From the NCBI GenBank assembly GCA_021847105.1, contig JAJZUT010000017.1:27957-91956 (forward strand): a stretch of DNA of 64,000 nt, in the 5' to 3' direction. The DNA comes from Pseudomonadota bacterium. GTDB lineage: Bacteria > Pseudomonadota > Gammaproteobacteria > Steroidobacterales > Steroidobacteraceae. A program made the translations under genes and the position numbers. Positions 20,252 through 30,331 of this stretch are shown here, piece after piece (within the stretch, counting starts at the first letter, position 1; every line of letters begins with the position of its first letter). Under the pieces are notes generated by a model, which made no database searches, had not been told where the DNA came from, and saw only the letters and a list, made by a program, of their open reading frames with translations.

Positions 20252-23200
20252 TCAGTGCGAGCGGAAGTCCGCAGTCGGCGGGGTGCTGGCGTTCGCCACC
20301 GGGTCGCGATGATCGAGTCGGTCACCGAGGATTCGGCGGACCGAGACGTAAAACACGGGGATCAACAGCAGCCCGAATACCGTCGCGAATGCCATGCCGC
20401 CAATCACGCCGGTGCCGATTTCGTGGCGAGACACCGCGCCGGCTCCGCTCGAGAGCGCGAGCGGCAAAACACCGAACATGAACGCGAAAGAGGTCATCAG
20501 AATCGGCCGCAGGCGCAAGCGGGCGGCGCGGGTCACTGCCTCGAACAGGGTCGCACCGGCCGCCTGACTCTGCACGGCGAACTCCACGATCAGAATCGCA
20601 TTCTTCGCGGCAAGACCGATGACCGTGACCAGTCCGATCTTGAAGTAGATGTCGTTTGGCATGTCGCGCAGCAGGCAGAAAGTGATCATGCCGAGCAGAC
20701 CGAGTGGCACCACCAGCAGTACCGCGACCGGAATGGACCAGCTCTCGTAAAGAGCGGCGAGTCCGAGGAAGACGACGAGAACCGACAGCAGCAGCAAGCG
20801 CATGGAGGAGCTGCCCGAGAGCAACTCCTGGTAGGACTGTCCGGTCCAGTCGGCATCGTAGCCGTGCGGCAGGGAGTCGTGAATGATGCGCTGCACCGCT
20901 TGCATCGCCTGACCGGTCGTGTAGCCGGGGCCGGAGTTGCCGACGATTTCGATCGCCGGATAACCATTGTAACGTTGCAGTACCGTGGGGCCGATGCCCC
21001 AACTCGCCGCGATCACGCTTGACAGCGGCACCATCCCATTCGTGCCGGTCGCACTCTGGGCAGAGGGCGAAGATGCGCCCGAGACAGCAAGCGAGCCGCT
21101 GCCTGCTGGCGTGTACAGGTAGTCCAATGCGCTGCGTCCCATGCGAAACGGCGGCTGATCCTGGATGTATACCCGCTTGATGCGTCCGCCGTAGGACATC
21201 TGGTCGACGTATCGGGGCGCGATCTCGGTGTTGATAGTGGCGTAGACATCGCTCAGAGACAACCCCATGGAGGCGGCCTCCTTGCGCTTGACCGCGATGT
21301 CGAGCTGCGTCGCATTGGGCAGGGCGTTCTCGCGGACTTGCAGAAGTCTCGGATCCCGGGCGGCGTCCAAGACCAGCGTCCGTGCGGCAGCGTCGAGTTG
21401 TTGGTGAGTCTGTCCGGCGCGTGCCAGAAGATACAGATCGATGCCGCCGAGTCGGCTCAGGCCGCGGATTGTCGGCATGTTGACCGCGTAGATTCGAGCC
21501 CCGGGAATCGTCGCCAGCAGCCGGTTGATTCGAGGTAACAGCTGCATCGCGCTCTGCGATCTGTCGCTCCAGTCGGCGAGCTTGATGAAGGCCATACCGA
21601 CGTTCTCACTGCTGCCGACGAAGCTGAACCCCTCCGGCTGGAAGATGCCGACGATATCCCTGGCAATAGCGCTATGCAGCAGTTTTGCGCGGATCTGCCG
21701 CATGACGCCAGCGGTGCGCTGCAAGGTCGCGCCGGCGGGCAGGTCGGCGAGTGCCATCACGAAACCCTGGTCTTCATCGGGCACGAAGCTCGTCGGCATG
21801 CGTACGTAGAGGAAGCCGGCGAGTACTGTCACTAAGGCGAACAGCATCATCCAGCGTGGCGCGTGTCGCACTGCGCTACCGACATGTCCCTGGTAGGCGT
21901 GTGCGGTGCGGTTGAATGCCCGGTCGAACCAGCGAAAGAGCAGATGCCGCCCCTCGTGGCGCTCCGGTCGCAGCAGCGCGGCACACAGTGCCGGCGTGAA
22001 CGACAGGGCGAGAAACGCGGAAATGGCCATCGCGACGGCTATTGTCATGGCAAATTGGGCGTAGATGACCCCCGTCGCCCCGGGTTGCAGTGCCGAAGGC
22101 ACGAACACCGCAGTGAGCACGACGGTGATCGCGACGATCGCGCCGGTAATCTGCCGCATCGCCTTGCGGGTCGCCTCGTGCGGCGTCAGGCGCTCTTCGG
22201 TCATGATGCGCTCGACGTTTTCGATCACCACGATCGCATCATCGACGACGATGCCGATCGCGAGGACCATGCCGAACAGCGTGAGCTGATTCACCGTGTA
22301 ATGCAGCAACGACAGCCCGATGAAGGTGCCGAGCAGTGCGACCGGAATCACCAGAGTGGGAATCAGGGTGGCGCGCAGATTTTGCAGAAACACCAGCATG
22401 ACCAGGAAAACGAGGACGATGGCCTCGAGTAGCGTGATGAGGACTTCGTGGATCGAGGCCAGAATGAATGGTGTGGTGTCAAATGGCACCGTCCACTTCA
22501 CGCCCTGAGGCAGATCCCTGCCGAGGGAGGCCATCTCGGCTTTGACCGCATCGGCGACCGCGAGCGCGTTCGCGCCGGGGGAGAGAAATACGGCCAGTCC
22601 GCCGGCGGGCTTGCCGTCGTAGGTGGCTGCCTGGCCATAGGTCTGCGGACCGAGGGAAATGCGCGCCACGTCGCCGAGGGTCACTACTGTGCCGTTGTGG
22701 TTGGCGCGAAGGATGATGTCGCGGAACTGACGCAGCGAGTTGAACAGCTTGTCACCGGAGACCGTGGCGGTAAATTCCTGGCCTCTGATCGCCGGATCGG
22801 CGCCGATCGAGCCAGTGGCGAATTGTGCGTTTTGAGCGGCGACCGCATTGAGGACCTGGGTCGTCGAGAGACCGTAAGCCTGGAGCTTCTGTGGGTCGAG
22901 CCAGATGCGCACCGCATACTCGGAGCCGATGAGCAATGTACTGCCGACGCCGTTGATGCGCGCGATCTCCGGCTGAATCTCGGAGGCGAGGATATCGTTG
23001 AGCCGCGCATCGCTGACTTTTGGATTAACCGAGCTCAGTGCAAGAAAGAGCAGGATGTCCGGGCTCGCTTTGGCAACGGTGATGCCCTGTTGCGTCACCG
23101 CTGCTGGAAGCAACGGTGCGGCGAGGTTGACTTTGTTCTGGACCTGGACCTGCGCGATGTCGGGATTAGTGCCGGTGGCAAAGGTGAGAGTGATGGCCGT

Positions 23201-23461
23201 CTGGCCATTCGAGCCGGAGGTCGAGCTGAAATACAGCAGATGGTCGATTCCGGTCAGCTGCTGTTCGATCACTTGCGTGACCGTTGACTCCATGGTCGCG
23301 GCGCTTGCGCCCGGATAGTTCGCCGTGATGGTCACTTGCGGTGGTGCGATGTCCGGATAGGAGTCCACCCCCATGTTCTGCAGCGCCAGCACGCCAAACA
23401 GGCTCAGCACGATCGCGATGACCCATGCGAATACCGGACGTTCGAGAAAGAAGCTTGGCAC
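20252..23461 (-). CDS. RND efflux permease, HAE1 (AcrB-like) family
   Basis: This inner-membrane proton-drug antiporter has 1069 residues and the AcrB architecture: TM1 at residues 10-28, a large periplasmic porter domain, TM2-6 with GIVVDDAIVVIENVER (the paired proton-relay aspartates) near residue 405, a second porter loop, and TM8-12 with the conserved lysine in GLAAKNAILIVEF. It would extrude drugs, solvents or lipids as part of a tripartite pump. No membrane fusion protein or outer membrane channel gene is adjacent; the neighbour upstream on the same strand is an aminotransferase ending 128 bases away. It must borrow an adaptor from elsewhere. Confidence 0.95.
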   Translation of the reverse strand: MPSFFLERPVFAWVIAIVLSLFGVLALQNMGVDSYPDIAPPQVTITANYPGASAATMESTVTQVIEQQLTGIDHLLYFSSTSGSNGQTAITLTFATGTNPDIAQVQVQNKVNLAAPLLPAAVTQQGITVAKASPDILLFLALSSVNPKVSDARLNDILASEIQPEIARINGVGSTLLIGSEYAVRIWLDPQKLQAYGLSTTQVLNAVAAQNAQFATGSIGADPAIRGQEFTATVSGDKLFNSLRQFRDIILRANHNGTVVTLGDVARISLGPQTYGQAATYDGKPAGGLAVFLSPGANALAVADAVKAEMASLGRDLPQGVKWTVPFDTTPFILASIHEVLITLLEAIVLVFLVMLVFLQNLRATLIPTLVIPVALLGTFIGLSLLHYTVNQLTLFGMVLAIGIVVDDAIVVIENVERIMTEERLTPHEATRKAMRQITGAIVAITVVLTAVFVPSALQPGATGVIYAQFAMTIAVAMAISAFLALSFTPALCAALLRPERHEGRHLLFRWFDRAFNRTAHAYQGHVGSAVRHAPRWMMLFALVTVLAGFLYVRMPTSFVPDEDQGFVMALADLPAGATLQRTAGVMRQIRAKLLHSAIARDIVGIFQPEGFSFVGSSENVGMAFIKLADWSDRSQSAMQLLPRINRLLATIPGARIYAVNMPTIRGLSRLGGIDLYLLARAGQTHQQLDAAARTLVLDAARDPRLLQVRENALPNATQLDIAVKRKEAASMGLSLSDVYATINTEIAPRYVDQMSYGGRIKRVYIQDQPPFRMGRSALDYLYTPAGSGSLAVSGASSPSAQSATGTNGMVPLSSVIAASWGIGPTVLQRYNGYPAIEIVGNSGPGYTTGQAMQAVQRIIHDSLPHGYDADWTGQSYQELLSGSSSMRLLLLSVLVVFLGLAALYESWSIPVAVLLVVPLGLLGMITFCLLRDMPNDIYFKIGLVTVIGLAAKNAILIVEFAVQSQAAGATLFEAVTRAARLRLRPILMTSFAFMFGVLPLALSSGAGAVSRHEIGTGVIGGMAFATVFGLLLIPVFYVSVRRILGDRLDHRDPVANASTPPTADFRSH

Positions 23462-23589
23462 GGATCGGGTTCCTGCTCAGTGCATGTACGTGTGGTTGCA
23501 GCCCGGTTCAGTGCTCCACTCGGCCGCATTGTGACTGTCGCCGGCCGCGAGGGCGGGTGCGCGCCTCGTCGGCTGCCGGGCGTGCAGAC

Positions 23590-24792
23590 TCAGCGCGACT
23601 CGGCACCGGGGTGTTCCGTTGTCGATGCGGCACCGAGCGCGGCCTGTACACGCCGGCGCAGCCCGCGCAGGCGCGCGATCGGCTCATTGGAGAACACGAA
23701 GCGGATGAACTGCGCGCCGTGCGCTTCGCCCCAGCCGGACATGGCCGTGGCGCACACCCCCTGCGCCAGCAGACGCGCCGCCATGGTTTCGCCGTCGATG
23801 CCGAAATCGGCAACGCGCAGCAGCATCGACCATCCGCCGCCCGGCAGGCCGAACGGGAGGCCGGTGAGTTCCTCGACCAGCAGGTCGCGTCGGGCCTGCA
23901 ATTGCTCCACATAGGCAGGCAGCTCGGTGAGGGAATGCTCCAGTGCCGTCGCGACCGCGTCTTGTGCGATACCGACCGGCACCACCACATTGGCCAGGGA
24001 GACGGCAATCAGGTCAGGCATGAAGGTTTCGGGCGCAACGATCCAGCCGACGCGCCAGCCAATCATGCGCAGCTCCTTCGCTGCCGAGCCGATGCTGATC
24101 GTGCGCTCGGCCATACCCGGCAGAGCCGCCGGGTGCAGGACGGGCCGGCCGTCGAACACGAGCCGCTCCATGGCGGCATCGAGGATCAGGAGCAGGTCAT
24201 GCGCCCGGCACAGCTCGGCGATGAGCGCCCAGTCCTCGGCGTCGAGGCAGCCGCCGGAGGGCATCGACGGAGACATCAGCAGCATTGCCCTGACTTTCGG
24301 GCCCATCGCCTCGCGCAGTGCAGCGCGTTGCAGGCGCCACTCGGCTCCGGGTGTGAACGCGAACGGCACGAATTTCGGAACGCCGCCGGCAAGTCGGATC
24401 CGGTTGAGGAGGCCGGCATAAGTCGGGTCGGTGACGATGACTTCATCGCCGACTTCGATTGTCGCCAGCAACACGTTGAGAATCCCAGAGAGTCCCCCGG
24501 CGCAGATCACGCAATTGCGCTCGCCGGAATACCGCACGCCCGAGATGCGCTCGACATGCCGAGCAGCCACTGCGCGCAGACGTGCCTGACCAACGAAGGG
24601 AAGGTAACTGTTGTCGGGATCGTGGCTGGCGGCCTGGCGCGTACGCTCGATCGCCGCCGGGTGCGGCGCAATATCGGTGTCGAGATTCTCAAGGCGAAGA
24701 AGGTCCCGCCCGGAGCCGTCGGCGACGGCCCCCATGCGGTCGACACCAATGCCGGCGATATGCCGCAGGCGTGCGGGGCGCGCGCGACCCAT
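23590..24792 (-). CDS. PLP-dependent class I/II aminotransferase
   Basis: The protein is about 400 residues and of fold type I. It shows the substrate/cofactor segments CAGGLSGILNVLLA, VTDPTYAGLLNRI, LILDAAMERLVFDG and the PLP lysine within GSAAKELRMIGWRVGW near residue 238. It resembles aspartate/aromatic aminotransferase-like enzymes, but the substrate cannot be read from sequence. I chose the ATG ending at 24790 (start 24792) because GGGAG lies 6 bases before it. Another ATG at 24798 is directly adjacent to that site, and the much longer frame to 25050 is not supported. It is divergent from the TonB-dependent receptor and might belong with it functionally. Confidence 0.87.
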   Translation of the reverse strand: MGRARPARLRHIAGIGVDRMGAVADGSGRDLLRLENLDTDIAPHPAAIERTRQAASHDPDNSYLPFVGQARLRAVAARHVERISGVRYSGERNCVICAGGLSGILNVLLATIEVGDEVIVTDPTYAGLLNRIRLAGGVPKFVPFAFTPGAEWRLQRAALREAMGPKVRAMLLMSPSMPSGGCLDAEDWALIAELCRAHDLLLILDAAMERLVFDGRPVLHPAALPGMAERTISIGSAAKELRMIGWRVGWIVAPETFMPDLIAVSLANVVVPVGIAQDAVATALEHSLTELPAYVEQLQARRDLLVEELTGLPFGLPGGGWSMLLRVADFGIDGETMAARLLAQGVCATAMSGWGEAHGAQFIRFVFSNEPIARLRGLRRRVQAALGAASTTEHPGAESR

Positions 24793-25174
24793 GCTCATCT
24801 CCCGTGCACTCGATGAGCCATGCCACCATGGAATCCGTGGCGGCGCAAGACGGACTGTCCGGGTGATTGTCCGCGACGATTGGCCCGGTGCTGGGCGCTG
24901 AGCCGCGCAGCACGATACCGCCGCAGCGATCTGTACGCGGCGCTGACAGGGCATGTGTTGCCGGGCCGCAACGCCGGTCGAATTTGCTCGACGCAGGGCA
25001 AAATCGGGCATTCCACAGCCTTTGCTCTTGCGACCGGCTGGATTTGCCAAGCCCCGTAGGGGCCGTGCTACAGTCAGATGCGGCCGTTGCTCGGCAGCGC
25101 GCAGAGGGGACCGCCGCAGGCTGTGGCGTTTTGGCGCGTGCCGGCACGGGCAAGAACATCAATTTTCGGGAGTC
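24793..25174. promoter_or_regulatory. Divergent intergenic region with candidate receptor promoter
   Basis: This 382-base gap separates the aminotransferase and the TonB-dependent receptor. A weak promoter candidate for the receptor is TTGCCA at 25044-25049 and TACAGT at 25069-25074 with a long 19-base spacer that contains the small hairpin GCCCC-GTA-GGGGC. No other gene is supported. The long open frames here are out-of-frame or upstream extensions. Confidence 0.35.
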
Positions 25175-27742
25175 ATGATCATGATCCGTAGAAACCATGT
25201 GGTCGCCTGGACGGTTGCGGCTATCCTCGGGTCGAGCGGCGCGCTGGCGACCTATACCGCTGATGCGCAGACGAGCACTGCCGGCTCCGGCCAGCTCGCC
25301 GAGATTGTGGTCACGGCCACCAAGCGCAAGACGCTGGCGCAGGATACCCCGATCAGCATGACCGTCTTCACTGCGGCCAACATTGCCGACCGCGGTGTGG
25401 TCGATTTCAATACGCTGGCCCAGGGCATCCCGGGCCTCTCGATGCGCACCTCCGGTCCCAACGAGACCGAATACGAGATGCGCGGCTTGAACTCCTCCGG
25501 CGGCAACACCTCGATGGTCGGGGTGTATCTGGGCGACATTGCGCTCTCGGCGCCGGCCTCGGAGCAGCTCGGCAAGGTGATCATTGATCCGAACCTCTAC
25601 GACCTGCAGCGCGTGGAGGTTCTGCACGGTCCCCAAGGGACTTTGTACGGATCGAGTTCAATGGGCGGTACGGTCCGATTGATTCCCGCGAGTCCGGAAC
25701 TCGGCGTCTTCGATGCCACGGGAGAGACGACCGTTTCGGACACCGGTTCCGGCGGCGGCATCAATTTCACCCAGAACGGCATGGTAAACCTGCCGTTCGG
25801 TTCAACGACGGCGTTGCGACTGGTCGGTTCGCACACCACCACCAGCGGCTGGCTGAATCGCTACGTCCTGGCCGACGGCGCGGTGCAGACGGACACCTGC
25901 CCGAGCACTCCATGCTATCGACCGAGCAATTTCTACACCGCACCGCTGCTCTCGACGGCCTCGGGCGTGAACTCATCGACCGACGATTCGTTCCGGGCGA
26001 TTCTGCGCTATCAGCCGAATGATCAGCTGCAGATCACCCCGATGCTGATGTGGCAGGAGGACTCGGCCAATGCTCCGAACGCTGTGGACGTCAACGGCTC
26101 TCCGACCAATCCGACCATGCCGGCGCAGAAGGGCCATTACGAGATCTATCAGGCCTCCGAGCCGCAATGGGACCGCTTCACGCTCGGAAGCCTGAAGATT
26201 CAGTACGCGGTCACACCGGATATCGCCATCACGTCGATCACCGGATTGTGGTCGAATCATGCGTTGGTGTCTCAGGACGGCTCTGAGGAGAATGCCAGCT
26301 CCGCGGGGCTTGGCTCCGCCACGCAGGCGTTCCCGTATGATCCGGCGGCGGGCGGTGTCGGCCCAACGGGCCCCGGGCCGTTCGGTCCCGGCGTCGAGGA
26401 GCGCGATTACACCCGGCAGGTGAGCGAGGAGTTTCGCGTTGCTTCTACCGGCAACGCTCCGCTGCAGTGGCTCGTGGGGTACTATTATCAGGACCTGAAC
26501 ACCGAGTGGGACATGTGGTCGGTCAACCCCCAGGCCGGTCCCGTTGCCAACGTCTACGTCGATTACCAGCCGCAGACCATCCTGCAGAATGCCGCCTTCG
26601 GCAATCTCTCCTGGAATTTTGCCCACGGCCTCACCGCCTCTGCGGGGGTTCGCTGGTACCATTACTCATACGCGCAGCGGAACTCCGAGTGGGGTGACTT
26701 CACGCCCTTGGGTTTCGCCAATCTGCTGAGCGGAGCGCCGACGGTGGCAGGCAATACCGCCCCGTTCAACACCAGTGCGGGCGGCGGCGCAAGCGGCACC
26801 AATCCGCGCTTCAATCTGACGTGGCAGATTGACAAGAACCACATGGTGTACGGCACAATCGCCAAGGGCTTTCGCCTTGGCGGCACCGATCAGCCGTTCG
26901 TCGGCTTTAACTATCCGGTGACGCCCACCATTTGTGGGGCGCCCACCTCCCTGGTCCAGATCCAGCAATGCGGTCTGCAGGCGAAGCTATCGGCGACCCC
27001 GACGCAACCGGGCACGATCTACACCTCGCTGGCCAATTTCCCCAACGTCAATAAGCAGGGCGTACCTCAGTTCAACTCGGACTCGGTGTGGGACTACGAG
27101 ATCGGCACCAAGAACGTGTTCTGGCACCAGCGGGCTTTGCTCAACGTGACGGCGTATTTCGAGCGTTGGATGGATCCGCAGATCGCGACGAACATCGCCG
27201 GCTTCGGCTTCACGGTGAATGGCGGCAACGCCAACATCTACGGACTCGAGGCGGAGTTCCGCGCCCATCTCGGCGACGGGTTCGATTTCGCCACGGACTG
27301 GGGATATACCCACAGCAAATTCCTCAGTGACAGCGCCATTGACGGCATACCGAAGGGCTTCTCGGTCCCCGATACGCCGAAGGTCACCGGCTCGATGTCG
27401 CTCAATTACCATCATGCCCTGACGGACAACATGGGGTTCATCGGTAATATCAACTACAGCTTCGTGGGTTCGCGGTACGACCTGCCATACGGCGTCACGG
27501 TGTACCTCAATAACATCAACCAGACGGCGATCAACCTGCCGTCCTACGGCATCATGAATCTGCGTGTCGGCCTGCGCACTTCGAATTGGACTGCTGCGTT
27601 GTTCGTCAACAACGCGCTCAATAAGCAGACGCTGCTCGATCCGCTGCCGCAGATTAATTTGGCGATCCCGCAATTCACGCGCTACATCGTGAATCAGCCG
27701 ATCACCTACGGACTCGATGTGAGCTACAACTTCGGCAAGTAA
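25175..27742 (+). CDS. TonB-dependent outer membrane receptor
   Basis: The 855-residue protein begins with a signal peptide (MIMIRRNHVVAWTVAAILGS to about residue 30), then the plug domain with EIVVTATKRK near residue 40 and DLQRVEVLHGPQGTLYGSSSMGGTVRL near 145, and a C-terminal 22-strand barrel ending in the aromatic-rich GLDVSYNFGK. It is of the large CirA/sphingomonad-like group that takes up siderophores, carbohydrates or aromatic compounds. ATG codons at 25175 and 25181 lie behind CGGGAG. Its neighbours (aminotransferase, acetamidase/formamidase, APC permease) suggest uptake of a nitrogenous compound, but this is inference only. Confidence 0.94.
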   Translation: MIMIRRNHVVAWTVAAILGSSGALATYTADAQTSTAGSGQLAEIVVTATKRKTLAQDTPISMTVFTAANIADRGVVDFNTLAQGIPGLSMRTSGPNETEYEMRGLNSSGGNTSMVGVYLGDIALSAPASEQLGKVIIDPNLYDLQRVEVLHGPQGTLYGSSSMGGTVRLIPASPELGVFDATGETTVSDTGSGGGINFTQNGMVNLPFGSTTALRLVGSHTTTSGWLNRYVLADGAVQTDTCPSTPCYRPSNFYTAPLLSTASGVNSSTDDSFRAILRYQPNDQLQITPMLMWQEDSANAPNAVDVNGSPTNPTMPAQKGHYEIYQASEPQWDRFTLGSLKIQYAVTPDIAITSITGLWSNHALVSQDGSEENASSAGLGSATQAFPYDPAAGGVGPTGPGPFGPGVEERDYTRQVSEEFRVASTGNAPLQWLVGYYYQDLNTEWDMWSVNPQAGPVANVYVDYQPQTILQNAAFGNLSWNFAHGLTASAGVRWYHYSYAQRNSEWGDFTPLGFANLLSGAPTVAGNTAPFNTSAGGGASGTNPRFNLTWQIDKNHMVYGTIAKGFRLGGTDQPFVGFNYPVTPTICGAPTSLVQIQQCGLQAKLSATPTQPGTIYTSLANFPNVNKQGVPQFNSDSVWDYEIGTKNVFWHQRALLNVTAYFERWMDPQIATNIAGFGFTVNGGNANIYGLEAEFRAHLGDGFDFATDWGYTHSKFLSDSAIDGIPKGFSVPDTPKVTGSMSLNYHHALTDNMGFIGNINYSFVGSRYDLPYGVTVYLNNINQTAINLPSYGIMNLRVGLRTSNWTAALFVNNALNKQTLLDPLPQINLAIPQFTRYIVNQPITYGLDVSYNFGK

Positions 27743-27860
27743 TCGGTCGGTGCAGGGCGTCGCGGGTGCCGGCCGGACCCCGCGACGCCCGCCCGGTTTA
27801 TTCTCGCGCAGTAACTGCCGTTCTGGCCCGGTGGTCGACGTTTCGCCACTGCCAGATCCG

Positions 27861-28793
27861 TCAGTCGAATACGCGCTGCGGGAAATAGAAGGAAACGGTC
27901 CAGTTCGGCATGTCAACGATCTGGCTGATACGCAGATCGCCGCATACGCTGCACAGCATGTAGGCGTCGATCGCCGGCATGTGATGTTCGCGGGTCAGCC
28001 AGTCGATCATGGAGCGTACTGCATCGCGTGCGGCACTCATCAGGTCGGGACCGATGCCGGTGCTGACCCGATAGCCGCGCTCGTCGAGGTGGCCGGTGAC
28101 CGGGCCGGGCGTGATGAGCCGGGGAAATGCGAGCGGCTGCTGTTTGATCAGATCGAATTTCAGCGCGACGCGCATGGGGCTCTCGATTGCGGTGCCGCAC
28201 ACCTCACCGTCGCCTTGGGCAGCGTGCGTGTCGCCCACTGAGAAGAGCGCGCCGGCGACTTCCACCGGCAGGTGCAACTCGGCGCCACGGGCGATGTCGC
28301 GCAGATCCATGTTGCCGCCGACCCGGCGCGGGGGCACTACACTGTGAGTGCCCGGTTCGGCCGGCGCAAGGCCGATCGTGCCGGTAAAGGGCTTCAATGG
28401 AACGCGGGCGTGTGAGCCGAACGCACACGGACTGAGGTTCCGTGCGTCGTAGCGCCACACGTGCAGTGCCGGTTCGGTGAACTCCTCGCTGAGCAACCCG
28501 AAGCCCGGAATGTTCGCAGTCCAGCCCCAGCCGGATGGAGCGAAAGACAGTACCGTGACCTTGAGGATGTCGCCGGGCACGGCGTCTTCGATGTAGATCG
28601 GTCCGGCCACGGGATTGACCTGCGCGAAGTCGAGTTGCGTAACGTCCGCGGCGCTTGATGCGGGTGTGAGCTGCCCGCCGGAGGCGTCTCGAACGTCGAA
28701 TTCGAGGGTCTCGCCGGGCGCAATGCGCATGACTGGCACAAGGCTGTTGTCCCAGCCGTAATGCTGATGATGAATCGTCGCGTGATGCGTCAT
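27861..28793 (-). CDS. Acetamidase/formamidase family amidohydrolase
   Basis: The 310-residue protein belongs to the FmdA/AmdA family, which hydrolyses formamide or short amides to ammonia and the acid. The diagnostic parts are the N-terminal HHATIHHQHYGWDN, the FEVDVRD-like segment near residue 34, NMDLRDIARGAELHLPV near 175, and GDTHAAQGDGEVCGTAIE near 198. The C-terminal ISQIVDMPNWTVSFYFP is also family-like. The start at ATG 28793 gives the usual family length. It is divergent from the APC permease with 95 bases between them, a layout that suggests the permease brings in the amide or a related amino compound. Confidence 0.9.
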   Translation of the reverse strand: MTHHATIHHQHYGWDNSLVPVMRIAPGETLEFDVRDASGGQLTPASSAADVTQLDFAQVNPVAGPIYIEDAVPGDILKVTVLSFAPSGWGWTANIPGFGLLSEEFTEPALHVWRYDARNLSPCAFGSHARVPLKPFTGTIGLAPAEPGTHSVVPPRRVGGNMDLRDIARGAELHLPVEVAGALFSVGDTHAAQGDGEVCGTAIESPMRVALKFDLIKQQPLAFPRLITPGPVTGHLDERGYRVSTGIGPDLMSAARDAVRSMIDWLTREHHMPAIDAYMLCSVCGDLRISQIVDMPNWTVSFYFPQRVFD

Positions 28794-28888
28794 AAGTGGT
28801 CCGGGTCCAGCTGGTCTGCACTTTACCATGCGCCAGCCGGCGCCTAGACTGCAAGCATCCGCTGCCGCCTCCCGCTTCGAGCACCAAT

Positions 28889-30238
28889 ATGTCCCTTGAG
28901 CAATTCGGCTACGAGGATCAACTCGATCGCGCACTGGGTCTTGGCGATCTGATTGTCTACGGCATGATCTTCATGGTGCCGATTGCGCCGTTTTCCGTGT
29001 TCGGCTTCGTGTGGCAGGACGCCAGAGGCATGGTCGTTCTCGCCTACCTGATCGGCCTGATCGGCATGCTCTTTACCGCGCTCAGCTATGCGTCGATGTC
29101 GCGCGCGTTTCCGCTGGCCGGATCGGTGTATGCGTACGTGCAGCGCGGGCTGCACGACTCCGCCGGCTTTCTAGCCGGTTGGTTGATTCTGCTCGATTAC
29201 ATCCTGGTGCCGGCGCTGCTGTATGTGTTCTCGGCCGTGGCATTGCAGCCGCTGCTGCCGGCGGTGCCACCGTGGTTCTGGCTGGTCGGTTTCATCGCGC
29301 TCAATGCGGCGGCCAATCTGCTCGGTGTACGGTTCACGGCGCGCTTGTACAAGGTGCTCCTGGCGCTGGAGTTACTGACGCTCGCGCTGTTTGTGATTCT
29401 TGGTGCGCTGGCGCTGTATCACGGCCAGGGCGCAGGGCGGCTCACTCTGGCGCCGCTCTACGATGCTCGGCAGTTCTCGTTGCGCACGGTGGCCGGGGCA
29501 ACCTCCATTGCTGTGCTGTCCTTTCTCGGCTTTGATGGGATCTCGACGCTCTCGGAGGAAAGTGCGGGCGGGCAGGGGGCGGTGGCGAAAGCCACAGTAC
29601 TCGCGCTGCTGCTGATCGGTGCGCTGTTTGTGCTGCAGACCTGGATTGCAGCGGATCTATTGCCCGGCTTGCCTGCCGGTTCTGCGGATACGGTGTTCTA
29701 TGCCATTGCCGCCCGAGCGGGCGGCGAGGGGCTGCGGCTCGCCGCCATTCTCGGGGTGGTGGTCTCCTTTGGCCTCGCCAATGCGATGGCTGCACAGGCG
29801 GCGGTCTCGCGCGTGCTGTTCGCTATGGCCCGCGACGGCAAATTGCCGGCGGCGCTGGCGACGGTGCATCCGCGGTTCAAAACGCCCTACCTCAGCACGT
29901 TGCTGGTCGCCTGTGTCTCCTTGCTGGTGGGGCTTTTCTTCGTGCACCGCGTCGATGATCTCAGTCGTGTGGTCAACTTCGGTGCCCTGAGCAGCTTTGC
30001 GCTGCTGCACGTGGCGGTCGTCTACCATTATTTCATTCGTCAGCGCACCGGCGCGTGGCTGCGGCATCTGCTGATCCCGCTAGCTGGACTTGGCGTCATT
30101 CTCTACGTGCTCGCCGGCATGAATCACATCGCCAAGGAACTCGGCGGCTGTTGGATGGCGATCGGGGTACTGTGCTACCTCGTGCTGATGTTCCGATCCC
30201 GCGGCCGCTCGATCGGGGACATCCTGCCGCCGCAGTAG
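28889..30238 (+). CDS. APC superfamily amino acid/amine permease
   Basis: The 449-residue protein has about 12 hydrophobic helices and the APC family N-terminus (LGLGDLIVYGMIFMVPIAPF in helix 1, ALSYASMSRAFPLAGSVYAYVQRG in helices 2-3). The FDGISTLSEES segment in helix 6 is typical for amino acid-polyamine-organocation transporters. ATG 28889 was chosen because the conserved LEQFGYEDQLDRALG start follows directly. The divergent gene is an amidase, so import of a nitrogen source that is then hydrolysed is plausible. The substrate is unknown. Confidence 0.9.
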   Translation: MSLEQFGYEDQLDRALGLGDLIVYGMIFMVPIAPFSVFGFVWQDARGMVVLAYLIGLIGMLFTALSYASMSRAFPLAGSVYAYVQRGLHDSAGFLAGWLILLDYILVPALLYVFSAVALQPLLPAVPPWFWLVGFIALNAAANLLGVRFTARLYKVLLALELLTLALFVILGALALYHGQGAGRLTLAPLYDARQFSLRTVAGATSIAVLSFLGFDGISTLSEESAGGQGAVAKATVLALLLIGALFVLQTWIAADLLPGLPAGSADTVFYAIAARAGGEGLRLAAILGVVVSFGLANAMAAQAAVSRVLFAMARDGKLPAALATVHPRFKTPYLSTLLVACVSLLVGLFFVHRVDDLSRVVNFGALSSFALLHVAVVYHYFIRQRTGAWLRHLLIPLAGLGVILYVLAGMNHIAKELGGCWMAIGVLCYLVLMFRSRGRSIGDILPPQ

Positions 30239-30295
30239 GCGGTGGGGTGCGACCGGCGCCCAAGCGGCCGAGCGGGGGGAGACACTCGCGCCGGC

Positions 30296-30325
30296 TTGCC
30301 TGGTACGCGCTGGCCGTGGTAAAAA
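30296..30325 (+). promoter_or_regulatory. Candidate promoter of the aromatic leader
   Basis: TTGCCT (30296-30301) and TAAAAA (30320-30325) are separated by 18 bases, each matching consensus in four of six positions. The predicted start of transcription falls at or next to the leader ATG at 30332, so the leader might be nearly leaderless. The AGAAG just before the ATG could alternatively serve as a weak ribosome site of a transcript that starts further upstream. Confidence 0.35.
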
Positions 30326-30331
30326 GAAGCG

